Below, piece after piece: positions 1 through 8,925 of a DNA stretch of 64,000 nucleotides. Source of the stretch: Cellulophaga sp. BC115SP (GTDB lineage: Bacteria; Bacteroidota; Bacteroidia; Cytophagales; Spirosomataceae); NCBI RefSeq assembly GCF_009905545.1, contig NZ_JAAALB010000008.1, positions 157,487-221,486 on the forward strand, in the 5' to 3' direction. The position numbers and the translations under genes are program-made. Under the pieces are notes generated by a model that worked only from the letters and a program-made list of their open reading frames with translations, was not told where the DNA came from and did not search any database. Position 1 is the stretch's first letter; every line of letters begins with the position of its first letter.

Positions 1-464
1 ATAATACTTATGACGATTGAATATACCAATACTGGAATCTGCATAGTGCCCAAATATGGCCAAACAGGCAACATAATCATCAGGTGATAGCCCACTAATA
101 GTAACATAATCCACAAATGACAGAAAACAAAACCCTTTCGAGGTGTGGCACAATCTTGCCAGAAAATCCTGATATATAGTATCTGCATCATCAAAAAAGC
201 CAATAAGCCTGGCACAAAAGCATTGGGCAACATCAGAAGTACATCGCCCAGCCACGCAAAGGCAAGGGCAATTCGGAATGTAGAGAAAAATGGCTTTCTA
301 TCCTGTTGATTTTGATAATCATATAATATCAACAAGGGTAAAAGTAGAGGTTTGGTAAAATACCGAATGGGAAAGTTTTCAGATGGAAAAATTAAGAAGA
401 ACAATTCAAGAGCAGATATGATACCAAAGAGTATCAGTATCCTTTGGGCATTAAGGTTTTTCAT
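1..464 (-). CDS. YhhN family membrane protein (lysoplasmalogenase-like), C-terminus cut by window edge
   Basis: A minus-strand frame opens at an ATG at 462-464 and stays open for about 154 codons to base 1, so the C-terminus lies outside the window. The protein begins MKNLNAQRILILFG and is almost wholly hydrophobic, with about five membrane segments visible. Stretches such as FTKPLLLPLLIL and FAWLGDVLLMLP match the YhhN/TMEM86 family. Known members are multi-pass membrane proteins, some of which cleave the vinyl-ether bond of lysoplasmalogen; activity in this bacterium is unproven. The gene is read in the same direction as the anti-sigma gene, but a hairpin terminator separates them, so it is probably its own unit. 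The family call rests on the pattern of the translated fragment. Confidence 0.72.
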   Translation of the reverse strand, partial: MKNLNAQRILILFGIISALELFFLIFPSENFPIRYFTKPLLLPLLILYDYQNQQDRKPFFSTFRIALAFAWLGDVLLMLPNAFVPGLLAFLMMQILYIRIFWQDCATPRKGFVFCHLWIMLLLVGYHLMIMLPVWPYLGTMQIPVLVYSIVISI

Positions 465-520
465 AGTCAAATATAGGAATCAAGTATTTTGTGAAGTTGC
501 GATTTATTCGCTATTCAAAC

Positions 521-554
521 AAAAACCTCGCAAGAATTTTCCTGCGAGGTTTTT
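521..554 (-). terminator. Rho-independent terminator after the anti-sigma gene
   Basis: Perfect 11-bp arms (AAAAACCTCGC at 521-531, GCGAGGTTTTT at 544-554) with a 12-base loop. The A/T-rich outer stem gives a T-run on either strand. It lies 28 bases past the anti-sigma stop. Confidence 0.8.
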
Positions 555-581
555 ACACTCAATTTATTTTCAACTTTAAAC

Positions 582-1400
582 CTATACATTTCCAAGTACA
601 AAAATCTCGCCTTTCGGTCCTGCCTCAGTGGTGCTACCACCTTTGGCTTCTAGCGAAATCGCAAATGCCTGAGCATTGCCCAACGACTTCATTTTTTCAA
701 AAGTCTCTGGATTATCTAACAAACCTGCATCTACAGGTTTTCCATCCACAATTGCCCAAAGCTGATATTGTTTTCCTTCAGGAGCAACAGGCAATTTTAC
801 CGAAGACAAATACACTTCTTGCGTAGCAGAGTTCCAATAAACAATCGCTTGGGCATCTGGCGCAGGTTTTTGCCCACCCAATTGCACTCGTTTCGTTTCG
901 GGATTCAACAAGGTATTGATGTTTTCTTGGTAACTAGCCTTGAGAGCACGTTCGTTGCTTGCCAAAATTTGTGTTTGCGACTCTAAGGCTACCACTTTAT
1001 CCTCTGATTTTTGCCAGTTGCTATACAAAAACCAGTTGGCTGCTATACTCAATGCAAGTAGTACCCATGAAGCTGCGTACTTGAATGAGAAAGAAGCACC
1101 TTTACTTTCAGGAGTAAAGTTTACTACTTTGGTCTCTGGAGCAACTGCCTGTATATTTGCCTTTTCGGCTTCCTCCAACTCCAGTAGTGCATTCATCACT
1201 CTTGATTTCAGCTCGGGAGGAGGCGTTTTTGCAAATTTTAAGGCATATTCTTCAATACTATCTCGGATAGTGTCTATTTCTAGCTGAATGATTGGATAGG
1301 CTTGGGCTAGGCTCTCTACCTCTGCTGTTTCATCGGCAGTGGTATTTCCGAGCACATAGCTTTCCAAAACACCTGATGCTATATATTCTTGAATATTCAT
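582..1400 (-). CDS. Anti-sigma factor, RskA-type, membrane bound
   Basis: Probable anti-sigma factor that holds the upstream-encoded ECF sigma factor at the inner membrane. From the chosen start (MNIQEYIASG, ATG at 1398-1400) it has 272 residues: a cytoplasmic N-terminal helical region of about 100 residues including the ESYVLGNT stretch usual in this family, one transmembrane segment near residues 108-127 (SWVLLALSIAANWFLY), then a coiled stretch and a periplasmic RskA-like domain (about 165-272, with YQLWAIVDGKPVDAG). An in-frame ATG 11 codons earlier exists, but the family normally begins at MNIQEY. It lies 69 bases downstream of the sigma gene on the same strand, so the two probably form one operon. 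The inducing signal cannot be told from the sequence. Confidence 0.88.
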   Translation of the reverse strand: MNIQEYIASGVLESYVLGNTTADETAEVESLAQAYPIIQLEIDTIRDSIEEYALKFAKTPPPELKSRVMNALLELEEAEKANIQAVAPETKVVNFTPESKGASFSFKYAASWVLLALSIAANWFLYSNWQKSEDKVVALESQTQILASNERALKASYQENINTLLNPETKRVQLGGQKPAPDAQAIVYWNSATQEVYLSSVKLPVAPEGKQYQLWAIVDGKPVDAGLLDNPETFEKMKSLGNAQAFAISLEAKGGSTTEAGPKGEIFVLGNV

Positions 1401-1469
1401 TTTTAAAAAAATTTTATAGTGGGAAAGATCCAACTTTTAATACTAACTGGAATGGCTATTTGATTTCCT

Positions 1470-2051
1470 CTAAATAAGCCATGTCAGAAGCATCAATGAA
1501 AAACTGACAAAGTACTCTCTCAAATGATTGATAGCTGACTTAACACGCGTTTTCACTGTTCCTAATGGAATTCCGTACTCTTTTGAAACCTCTTCTTGTG
1601 TATAGCCTTTGAAATACAACAAATCAATTACTAGACGATGCTCTGGTTTTAATTTTTCGACAACTTTACCTAAGCCAATGGCATCTACATCAAACTGACT
1701 AGAGCCTTGACTGTCGATCAAATTTATAGTTGAATCTAAGTCTTGGTTTCGCTGAGAGTTTTGATACTCTTGAGAGCGAATCCTATCAATGGCAGTATTG
1801 CGCGCTACATTCAGAATCCAAGTAAATAGTGTACCCTTCGACTGATTGTAACCATCGATATTTTTCCAAATTTTCACAAAGGAATCCTGCATAACATCTG
1901 CAGCTACTTCTTCGGAGTGTACAATTTTGTGTATGACTCCAAACAAAGCAGTAGAATAATTATCATACAGAATCGAAAAACCACGCTGGTCTTTATTTCG
2001 CAATAAAGCCACCAATGAGTCTTCAGATATGACTGTTTTTCGCTTTGACAT
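1470..2051 (-). CDS. ECF-type RNA polymerase sigma factor (SigK/RpoE-like)
   Basis: Extracytoplasmic-function sigma factor of 193 residues. Region 2 is visible at about 27-95 (LYDNYSTALFGVIHK, DSFVKIWKNI, TWILNVARNTAIDRIRS) and the region 4 helix-turn-helix at about 135-180 (YTQEEVSKEYGIPLGTVKTRVKSA). The linker is short, as is normal for group IV sigma factors. Its partner is the RskA-type anti-sigma factor encoded immediately downstream, which would release it after a periplasmic or envelope signal. The start is the ATG at 2051 (MSKRKTVISED); no purine-rich ribosome site is seen, as usual in this phylum. The final dozen residues (VSFSLMLLTWLI) are unusually hydrophobic. Confidence 0.93.
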   Translation of the reverse strand: MSKRKTVISEDSLVALLRNKDQRGFSILYDNYSTALFGVIHKIVHSEEVAADVMQDSFVKIWKNIDGYNQSKGTLFTWILNVARNTAIDRIRSQEYQNSQRNQDLDSTINLIDSQGSSQFDVDAIGLGKVVEKLKPEHRLVIDLLYFKGYTQEEVSKEYGIPLGTVKTRVKSAINHLREYFVSFSLMLLTWLI

Positions 2052-2185
2052 AGGGGTGTGTTTAATGGTCTCTAAATTAATAATGGGACGTAAATATTTA
2101 GTGAGGCTGTCAATGAATTAGTCTAATAGAGTATGATAGGGTAAAAACAAAGATAGAAAAATGTTTTGAATTAACTATCTAAAAA

Positions 2186-2215
2186 CAAAGGACTTTCAGA
2201 TTTGAAAGCCCTTTG
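2186..2215 (-). terminator. Hairpin terminator facing left
   Basis: Arms CAAAGGACTTTCA and TGAAAGCCCTTTG with one mismatch and a 4-base loop. On the minus strand it is followed by TTTTT, so it would end a leftward transcript coming from the otherwise nearly empty interval. Confidence 0.6.
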
Positions 2216-2486
2216 CACATTACCCATTATTAAACCACACCTATTTATTTGGTGAGATGGAATCTTACAATTTTTTCAAAATGTAGTATTCTGATCGTCA
2301 TTGGATTATTCCATCTCTCCAAATCTCACAAATATTTGTGGACACTGGCAAGCAGGCCTATATATTTTACAATTACTTAGAATCAAGGTTGTTCGAAAAA
2401 TTATACTATTGCAAATGTTCAATTTGATTGCTCAACTACTCAAATGAAGTTTCTCATTAATACGTTCATTTCAGAATTACGACCGA

Positions 2487-2636
2487 TTAGGTAGCTTGCC
2501 GTTTCGGGACTGGTTGCCTGCTTCCATTTCCTGATAGCAGGGTTTTCGTTTGGCCAAAAGCTGCAGTATTTTGAGTCTGAGCAGAAAATACAGCATTTGT
2601 TCCTGGCAAAACTGTGGAGAACATAAGCTGTTTCAT
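2487..2636 (-). CDS. Possible 49-residue small protein or decayed secreted-protein start
   Basis: A short minus-strand frame starting MKQLMFSTVLPGTNAVFSAQ and ending KRQAT. The start resembles a weak signal peptide ending in SAQ, a common cleavage context in this genome, and a leftward terminator lies about 270 bases downstream. No family is recognised. It may be the remnant of a secreted protein whose remainder has decayed, a genuine small peptide, or chance. There is no other coding evidence. Confidence 0.25.
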   Translation of the reverse strand: MKQLMFSTVLPGTNAVFSAQTQNTAAFGQTKTLLSGNGSRQPVPKRQAT

Positions 2637-2826
2637 AAATAATTATTATTGATTGATGTCTTTAAACAGACTTACGAGAATGGTTTAGGTTTGGATTGTT
2701 TGAAACTACTATTTTTTACATTTATTTTACAATCAAACTTTTGACCTTATCCTTAAATCAACTTCACCTCTTTTCAAATACCTTATATATCAACTTTTAT
2801 GACCCGCTTACAAACACGATAGTCCT

Positions 2827-3939
2827 ATGAAAAAAAATGTTTTGTCCTTTCTATTAGTATGCCTTGTCCAGACCGTCATCATTGCTCAATCTCAAATTGA
2901 TTCTTTAAGTTATCCTGTTCGAGTCTTTCAATTATTAACCAAATACAATTGGGAGAAAAACTATGTAGATATGCAAGATGGTAGCATTTTGCAAGACCCT
3001 GCTGCCGAACGAAAAACAGTGATGTGCTTAATATTTCGAAAAAATGGAACTGGCTCATTTGTGCAAGGTGAACAAGCTGCTTCATTTCGCTATCGTATTA
3101 TCGATTCGTTGGTTACAATTAATGAAGCCATTTACAAAATCGATAAAATCAATGATTATGAAATGACATTTAGTGTTTATGCCAAAAATATGGATGAAGG
3201 CGAGAAATTTAGATTTCACTATTTGGCTACGAAGGATACGCCTGGCGACATTTACTTGCGAAAACTAATCAAACCCAATATTGTTGTAGATACTCCTAAA
3301 AAGGATACTATATTTTTATTTAACCAAGAAGTCTATCCCAAATTCAGAGGCAACTCCGAATGGCTACGTAATGTACCAGACTTTGAACAGGCATTTGACG
3401 ACACCTATGGCGTTTCGTACAACTTCATCGAAGATGAGTTTGTATCACATTTGCCCAAAGATATCAATACTCGTTTTGAGGTTTCATTTGATGTGACGAC
3501 CAGAGGATTAGTTGAAAATATTGTCATTACCTCAAGTACAAATCCTGAATATAATCCTTATCTAATAGCAGCAATACAAAACACTAGTAGAAAATGGCTT
3601 CCCGCCAGATGGAAAGAGAAAAACTATAAGTCAAGAATCCAATATGCTTTTCAAACAGAAAAAGAAGATCCTAAGGCTATTGCCTACGATCCTGAGATTT
3701 ATGACAATTTCTACAATCGTGCGATGGGTCTAATGGCTCGTAAAAAGTATGACAAGGCGGTGAGCTTACTCACCAAATGTATTTTGATGACTGAAGATTC
3801 TATTGATGCACTTTATAAACGTGCCGAATGCTACCAGTCAGCAGGAATTATGAAATATGCTTGTATGGATTGGAGTTTCTTGTCATCTAAAGGTCTCAAA
3901 CGTGCAGAGAAATTGTATTGGCAAAATTGTAAAGAATAG
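2827..3939 (+). CDS. Secreted protein with TonB C-terminal-like domain and TPR repeats
   Basis: A 370-residue exported protein. A signal peptide covers residues 1-20 (MKKNVLSFLLVCLVQTVIIA). Residues about 30-145 form a beta-rich, lipocalin-like region (FRKNGTGSF, YRIIDSLVTINEAIYKID). A TonB-C-like domain lies at about 214-277 (FEVSFDVTTRGLVENIVITSS, then RKWLPARWKEK), and the tail at about 290-365 has TPR character (FYNRAMGLMARKKYDKAVSLLTKCI). Proteins with a stand-alone TonB-C fold and TPRs are frequent in Bacteroidota, but their role is rarely known. A periplasmic binding or scaffolding role is an inference. It stands alone: the next gene starts 279 bases downstream. Confidence 0.75.
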   Translation: MKKNVLSFLLVCLVQTVIIAQSQIDSLSYPVRVFQLLTKYNWEKNYVDMQDGSILQDPAAERKTVMCLIFRKNGTGSFVQGEQAASFRYRIIDSLVTINEAIYKIDKINDYEMTFSVYAKNMDEGEKFRFHYLATKDTPGDIYLRKLIKPNIVVDTPKKDTIFLFNQEVYPKFRGNSEWLRNVPDFEQAFDDTYGVSYNFIEDEFVSHLPKDINTRFEVSFDVTTRGLVENIVITSSTNPEYNPYLIAAIQNTSRKWLPARWKEKNYKSRIQYAFQTEKEDPKAIAYDPEIYDNFYNRAMGLMARKKYDKAVSLLTKCILMTEDSIDALYKRAECYQSAGIMKYACMDWSFLSSKGLKRAEKLYWQNCKE

Positions 3940-4218
3940 AGTTATACTGCTTTGAAAGGTTAAAAACTCAATAGGTAATTCATTTTTCGATTTGTATCTC
4001 TGTCACTTTAAGTACATTTTTTCTAAAAATATTCAAATTTTAAGAAAACGTCTTTTATCTTTACCAATATAGAACAGTGTAGAACTCTATAAATTCACTG
4101 ATATATTTGATTATTAGAAAATCTTAAACACAAAACCAACAATCCTCAACCGTCAAAAGGCTCATTGGAATGCGTGCTTTGTGCCTTGTACTAACTAGTA
4201 AAACTACTATTCATCCTA

Positions 4219-6054
4219 ATGTTGAAGCGACTATTTTTTCTCCTATTTCCAGTTTCGGTGTATGCACAAACCGAAATACCGCTCAATGATTTGAGCCAAT
4301 TCCAAAAACCTAGTGCCAACTGGTCTATCGAAGGGCAAATTGTAGGAACACCGCAAGGCGAAGCACTTGTAACAAGTCCAGGAAAAGGTATTTTGGTCAA
4401 TACCTTAAAAGCAGCCAAATATCAACGTACTGACGATTTGGTATTTGCTTTGGAACATGGTGACATTCGTTTGTCGCTCGACTACATGATTCCCAAGGGT
4501 TCTAATTCGGGTATTTATTTACAAAGCCGTTATGAAGTTCAAATTTTAGATAGCTGGTTAAAACTTCGCCCAAGTGATGGCGATGCTGGTGCTATTTACC
4601 ACCGTTGGGACGAATCACGTGGTGCAGGAAAAGAAGGTTATGAAGGACATCCTCCACGCCAAAATGCTATCAAAGCACCAGGGCTTTGGAATCATATCGA
4701 AATTGATTTTCAAGCACCAAGATTTGACGCTAACGGCAAAAAAATTGCCAATGCGAAATTTGTCAAAATCATGTTAAATGGCGTTTTGCTTCACGAAAAC
4801 GTAGAGCTTTTGGGTGTAACTCGTGGCGCAGTTTCGACTCAAGAAACCAGCAAAGCGCCATTGATGATTCAAGGAGACCACGGTCAAGTTGCTTTCAAAA
4901 ATATTCGTTATGAAGTTTTTGACAAACCACTAGTTCAAATGGGAACTGCCGATTATGCTTACTACAAAGGCAAATTGGCTGACCTCAAGGTAAAAGATCA
5001 AAAGCCTGAAGCTACTGGAACTACGAAAGAACCTTCTATGAAACTAGCTCAAGCAAAATCTGACTTTTTGCTGAGATTTGATGGAACAATTACTATTCCA
5101 GAAAAGGATACTTATACCTTCACTACCAACTGGACAGGAACAGGAGCATTATTGATTGATGGAGACACAATTACTACAGGTAGTCACTGGTACAATGAAG
5201 ACGTACAAGGTAAGAGAACCTTATCAGCTGGGGCTCATAAATATACCTTATATTATGCTAAAGACTTCGGTTGGGGTCCTAGAGCTTTAGGATGTTTTGT
5301 TGAACGTGTAGGTACACATCGTCAGTCTATCACTGAGCGTACGTCACTGCCAGAACCAGAAGCTACTCCATTAGTAGAAATCACAATCGACCAAGAGCCA
5401 AAACTACAACGCTCTTTTGTTGTATATAATGACCGTAAAAAAACACATGCTATTAGTGTAGGTTTGCCAGGAGGGTTAAACTTCTCTTATGACCTTAACC
5501 AAGGAGGTTTCTTGGAATGTTGGAGAGGTAAATTTTTGGATGTGACACAAATGTGGCATGACCGTGGCGAGCCTCAAACTGCCGCACCAATGGGTGTTAC
5601 GGTACAGTCAAATGGTAAATTCCCGTTGGCTTTTATTGCTAGTGCCAATGCTTCTTTTCCAGATTCTTTGAATAAAACTGAGTTGAAATACAAAGGTTAC
5701 CAGCTCATTAAGCAAGAAAATGGCGTGGCATATCCTGTATTTACTTATGAATACAATGGTTTGTCTATCAAAGACCAAACGATTTCTTCTACGAAAAACG
5801 AAGGCTTGGTTCGTCGTTTACAAATCGGAGGCAATGCAATCAGTTCACAGCCATTGTACGCACTTGTGGCAGAAGGGGAAGTTATTAAGAATGTTGGTAA
5901 AAATTTGTATGCCATTAATAACCAAACGTATTATATAGAGCTATTGGGCGATACTGCCAATCAGCAAGCTGTGGTTCGTCAGTCAAACGGCAAAACCCAA
6001 TTATTGATTCCTGTGAGTGGATTAAAAGAGGTAAGTTATCAAGTGACTTTCTAA
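4219..6054 (+). CDS. Secreted DUF1080 (3-keto-disaccharide hydrolase-like) protein with PA14-like domain
   Basis: Exported 611-residue protein with signal peptide 1-16 (MLKRLFFLLFPVSVYA). Residues about 20-235 are a DUF1080/concanavalin-like domain: SRYEVQILDSW, the AIYHRWD and HPPRQNA stretches, LWNHIEIDF and a closing GHVxFKNIRYE-type strand (GQVAFKNIRYEVF). Residues about 250-375 are PA14-like (FLLRFDGTITIPEKDTYTF, then AGAHKYTLYYAKDFGWGPRAL), a carbohydrate-binding fold. The last 220 residues are beta-rich and unassigned. DUF1080 members include hydrolases of 3-keto-glycosides, so a periplasmic sugar role is likely. It is followed after 54 bases by the cytochrome-bearing dehydrogenase-like gene, and the two are probably co-transcribed. 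Confidence 0.85.
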   Translation: MLKRLFFLLFPVSVYAQTEIPLNDLSQFQKPSANWSIEGQIVGTPQGEALVTSPGKGILVNTLKAAKYQRTDDLVFALEHGDIRLSLDYMIPKGSNSGIYLQSRYEVQILDSWLKLRPSDGDAGAIYHRWDESRGAGKEGYEGHPPRQNAIKAPGLWNHIEIDFQAPRFDANGKKIANAKFVKIMLNGVLLHENVELLGVTRGAVSTQETSKAPLMIQGDHGQVAFKNIRYEVFDKPLVQMGTADYAYYKGKLADLKVKDQKPEATGTTKEPSMKLAQAKSDFLLRFDGTITIPEKDTYTFTTNWTGTGALLIDGDTITTGSHWYNEDVQGKRTLSAGAHKYTLYYAKDFGWGPRALGCFVERVGTHRQSITERTSLPEPEATPLVEITIDQEPKLQRSFVVYNDRKKTHAISVGLPGGLNFSYDLNQGGFLECWRGKFLDVTQMWHDRGEPQTAAPMGVTVQSNGKFPLAFIASANASFPDSLNKTELKYKGYQLIKQENGVAYPVFTYEYNGLSIKDQTISSTKNEGLVRRLQIGGNAISSQPLYALVAEGEVIKNVGKNLYAINNQTYYIELLGDTANQQAVVRQSNGKTQLLIPVSGLKEVSYQVTF

Positions 6055-6108
6055 GAAATCATTGTATTCACAGATTTTTCAACATTTCTATTTAAGCATT
6101 CAAGATTT

Positions 6109-8028
6109 ATGAAAAGATATTATCAATTACTCCTCACCCTAGGACTCTTGGGACTTGGAGCATCTTCGGGAATAGCACAAAATAAACCAAAGCCTTTAAC
6201 AGAAGAAGATTTTTATGAAATAAAAACCGTTGCCATCCCTGATGGTATTCGCTTAGAGGCAGGTGGTCTTGCTCCTATGCCTGACGGTCGTTTGGGTGTT
6301 TGTACACGTCGTGGTGAAGTTTGGATTATCGAAAACCCTTACCAAACTAATGGTACAAAACCTAGTTACAAACTCTTTGCGAGCGGTTTACACGAATCAT
6401 TAGGTTTGGCATACCGTGATGGTTCTTTTTACTGTACACAACGTGGTGAATTGACTAAATTAACAGATACCGACGGCGACGACAAAGCTGATTTATACGA
6501 AAATGTAGCCAATTGGGACTTATCTGGTAACTACCACGAGTATTCTTATGGTCCAGTTTTTGATAAAAACGGCGATATGTATCTTACTTTCAACGTGGCA
6601 TGGGTAGGTTATGGAGAAGGTAAATTGGCCAAATGGCGTGGATGGTTGGTAAAAGTAACCAAAGATGGTAAACTAGAGCCAGTTGCTACAGGATTGCGCT
6701 CACCAGCAGGCTTTACAGTAAACTCTAATGGAGATGTTTTATTTGGCGAAAACCAAGGTGACTGGGTTGGTTCAGGACGTGTGACACATCTTGAAAAAGG
6801 GGATTTTGCAGGAAACGCAGGTGGTTTGTATTGGACAAAAGAACCAGATTCTCCTTTAAAATTAACGAGAGAGGACCTTCCTGATACTGGCGAGCCTATG
6901 TACGAAGCTGCCAAGAAAGTAAAGGCTTTGAAATTACCAGCAGTGTGGTTCCCTCATGCTATCATGGGTATTTCGACAGCTGACATGATTGAAGATGAAA
7001 CCAATGGCAAATTTGGTCCATTCCAAGGGCAATACATCGTATTTGACCAAGGACAATCAAAAGCCATGCGTATGAGTTTGGAGAAAGTAAATGGCAAATA
7101 TCAAGGTGCTTGTTATCCATTCCGCGAAGGTTTTCAATCAGGTACAGTACGTGCACGTTGGGGTAACGATGGTTCTATTTTCGTAGGGATGACTTCACGT
7201 GGTTGGGGTTCTACTGGAAAAGATTTATATGGTTTACAGCGCTTGGTTTGGAATGGTCGTTTGCCTTTCGAAATGAAAACAATTAGCGCAAGACCAGATG
7301 GTTTTGAGATTGAATTTACACAACCTGTGGATGCTAAAACTGCCGCTGATGCAGCAAATTATGAGCTAAAAAGCTTCACATACAAATATCACCACAATTA
7401 CGGTAGTCCGATTATTAATCAAGAAAAGACCCCATTGAAAGGGATTATTGTATCAGCAGACCGCAAGAAGGTTCGTTTAGTAATTGACAACTTACGCAAA
7501 GGATATATCCATGAAGTTCGCCCATCGGGTATCTTAAACGAGGAAGGACAACCTCTTTTGCATGAAGTCGGGTATTATACGCTCAACAATATTCCTGATG
7601 GCGAAGCGGCTCAGTTAACAGAATCTCAGAAAGTAAAAGCTAGCACTGCTCCAGCACCAAGTACAAGCACGCCAGCGAAAAAGACGACTCCTATCAATGG
7701 TACTAAAAAGGTAGCAGATGCAGGTTTAATTGATAGCAAACAAGTAGCGACTTTATTGAAAAAACATGCTTGTACCAGTTGTCATGCAGAAGCTACACGT
7801 GTAGTAGGACCTCCGTTTACAGAGGTTGCGAAACGAAATTATACAAATGAGCAAATTTTGGAATTGGTATATCACCCAAAACCAGAAAACTGGCCAGACT
7901 ATGCCACAGAAATGGCATCGATGACACACGTGCCAAAGGCTGATGTACTAAAAATTGCAGCGTGGATTAATGCGCTTGGCAAGAAGAAGGCTCAAGCAGA
8001 TTTGAACAAATTGGAGAATCACGACTAA
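6109..8028 (+). CDS. Sugar-dehydrogenase-like beta-propeller fused to cytochrome c
   Basis: Exported 639-residue protein with a signal peptide (about 1-23). Residues about 35-420 form a glucose/sorbosone-dehydrogenase-like propeller (LAPMPDGRLGVCTRRGEVWII, DTDGDDKADLYENV, GLRSPAGFTVNSNGDVLFGENQGDWV). A region at about 395-500 looks Ig/SbsA-like (FEIEFTQPVDAKTAADAANYEL). A low-complexity Thr/Pro/Ala linker leads to a class I cytochrome c domain with haem motif CTSCH at 555-559 and a candidate Met ligand at 602 or 605. The pathway is unproven, but pairing with a DUF1080 protein suggests oxidation and cleavage of sugars in the periplasm with electrons passed to haem. Confidence 0.85.
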   Translation: MKRYYQLLLTLGLLGLGASSGIAQNKPKPLTEEDFYEIKTVAIPDGIRLEAGGLAPMPDGRLGVCTRRGEVWIIENPYQTNGTKPSYKLFASGLHESLGLAYRDGSFYCTQRGELTKLTDTDGDDKADLYENVANWDLSGNYHEYSYGPVFDKNGDMYLTFNVAWVGYGEGKLAKWRGWLVKVTKDGKLEPVATGLRSPAGFTVNSNGDVLFGENQGDWVGSGRVTHLEKGDFAGNAGGLYWTKEPDSPLKLTREDLPDTGEPMYEAAKKVKALKLPAVWFPHAIMGISTADMIEDETNGKFGPFQGQYIVFDQGQSKAMRMSLEKVNGKYQGACYPFREGFQSGTVRARWGNDGSIFVGMTSRGWGSTGKDLYGLQRLVWNGRLPFEMKTISARPDGFEIEFTQPVDAKTAADAANYELKSFTYKYHHNYGSPIINQEKTPLKGIIVSADRKKVRLVIDNLRKGYIHEVRPSGILNEEGQPLLHEVGYYTLNNIPDGEAAQLTESQKVKASTAPAPSTSTPAKKTTPINGTKKVADAGLIDSKQVATLLKKHACTSCHAEATRVVGPPFTEVAKRNYTNEQILELVYHPKPENWPDYATEMASMTHVPKADVLKIAAWINALGKKKAQADLNKLENHD

Positions 8029-8034
8029 ATAATG

Positions 8035-8098
8035 TAGAATGGTGAATTACGAATTGTGAATAATTACTTTCATTCACAACTCATAATTCACCATTCTA
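8035..8098. repeat. Imperfect palindrome of the GAATTGTGAAT family
   Basis: The left arm starts TAGAATGGTGAATTACGAAT and the right arm ends ATAATTCACCATTCTA, with a short centre. It lies between two convergent genes and could act as a bidirectional terminator. Related sequence occurs near 29.6, 56.9 and 63.6 kb. Confidence 0.7.
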
Positions 8099-8111
8099 AA
8101 ATTAATCTTCA

Positions 8112-8456
8112 CTACTCTCCCGCAACACCTTTACTAGTATCTTGAAGGGCAATTGTAGATTTTTTGACTTTCTTGGTGTATGGCATTTTGTAATTAACAG
8201 GCTCCGTTGACGACGTTCTCTCAATTACTAAACCACTTTCTACCGTTTTACTTCCTAAACTCTGCTTGTAATTCCTGTTCGAAACTACCTGCTCGGTTTG
8301 TGTAATGTACTTTGCTTTTTTGGCAGCCGCAGCCGCCTTGTTGGGGTGCTTGTAGTTGCCAGTGTTGTAACCAGGGTCACCCGCTGGGATTTCTTGGGCG
8401 AGTGCTCCAAAGCTTGCCATCAACAACAAACCCGCCCCAAAAACTGATACTTTCAT
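8112..8456 (-). CDS. Small secreted protein of unknown function
   Basis: A 114-residue protein with a clear signal peptide (MKVSVFGAGLLLMASFGALAQ, cleavage after about residue 20). The mature part is basic and Ser/Thr/Lys-rich (NKAAAAAKKAKYITQTEQVV) and contains no recognised domain or cysteine. It converges with the cytochrome fusion gene across a palindromic repeat and lies 58 bases downstream of another minus-strand unknown. Nothing in the sequence suggests its role. The translation is credible because of the well-formed leader. Confidence 0.7.
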   Translation of the reverse strand: MKVSVFGAGLLLMASFGALAQEIPAGDPGYNTGNYKHPNKAAAAAKKAKYITQTEQVVSNRNYKQSLGSKTVESGLVIERTSSTEPVNYKMPYTKKVKKSTIALQDTSKGVAGE

Positions 8457-8514
8457 GATTCAATAAATTTTAATTGTATGTGATTTGTTTCAGAAAATTC
8501 ACATCAAGAAAAAC

Positions 8515-8925
8515 TTATGCAGCCATTCCATAATCATCTACATCAAAACGTTTTTTGTACAACGCTCTGAATGTAGGAACCATACCTAACATTTCGTCTA
8601 GTTTGTACTGAGCCTTACGATAAGTATAGTTATTTTTATTAGACGCTACTAAGTTTCTGAAAAGATGAGACATCATATAGAGCTCTTGTTCGTGCATAGT
8701 AAAATCTAATATTTCATACATTAAGAAACCCTTCTGTCCATCTTCGCGTACCATAAATAGTACTAGGTAAAAATTCTCATCTTTTACGAATGAGATAACT
8801 TGATTTTGGTTGAATTCTTTTGGCATATATCCAAAGTCAACTAAACAATCTAAGATCTCTACCTCGTTTATGCTTGTATATAAATTAGGAGTCAAAAACT
8901 GATTTGCTTTCATCGTCGCTTCCAT
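8515..8925 (-). CDS. Conserved-looking cytoplasmic protein of unknown function
   Basis: A 136-residue protein without signal peptide or membrane segment. It mixes charged and aromatic residues in the way of a folded soluble protein (VISFVKDENFYLVLFMVREDGQKGFLMYEILDF, here one continuous strand-rich region, then a helical tail with YRKAQYKLDEMLG). No family is recognised. Two starts are possible, the ATG at 8925 (MEATMKANQF) or at 8913 (MKANQF). The long AT-rich interval upstream (8926-9464) presumably holds its promoter. Confidence 0.65.
   Translation of the reverse strand: MEATMKANQFLTPNLYTSINEVEILDCLVDFGYMPKEFNQNQVISFVKDENFYLVLFMVREDGQKGFLMYEILDFTMHEQELYMMSHLFRNLVASNKNNYTYRKAQYKLDEMLGMVPTFRALYKKRFDVDDYGMAA

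Larger units (their letters stand above)
2052..2826. other. 775-bp gene-poor interval
   Basis: This interval holds no convincing full gene. It contains a hairpin terminator pointing left (2186-2215), a 10-bp inverted repeat (GAGATGGAAT at 2254-2263, ATTCCATCTC at 2308-2317) and one short minus-strand frame (2487-2636). The terminator and short frame together suggest a decayed or very small minus-strand transcription unit. Confidence 0.5.
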
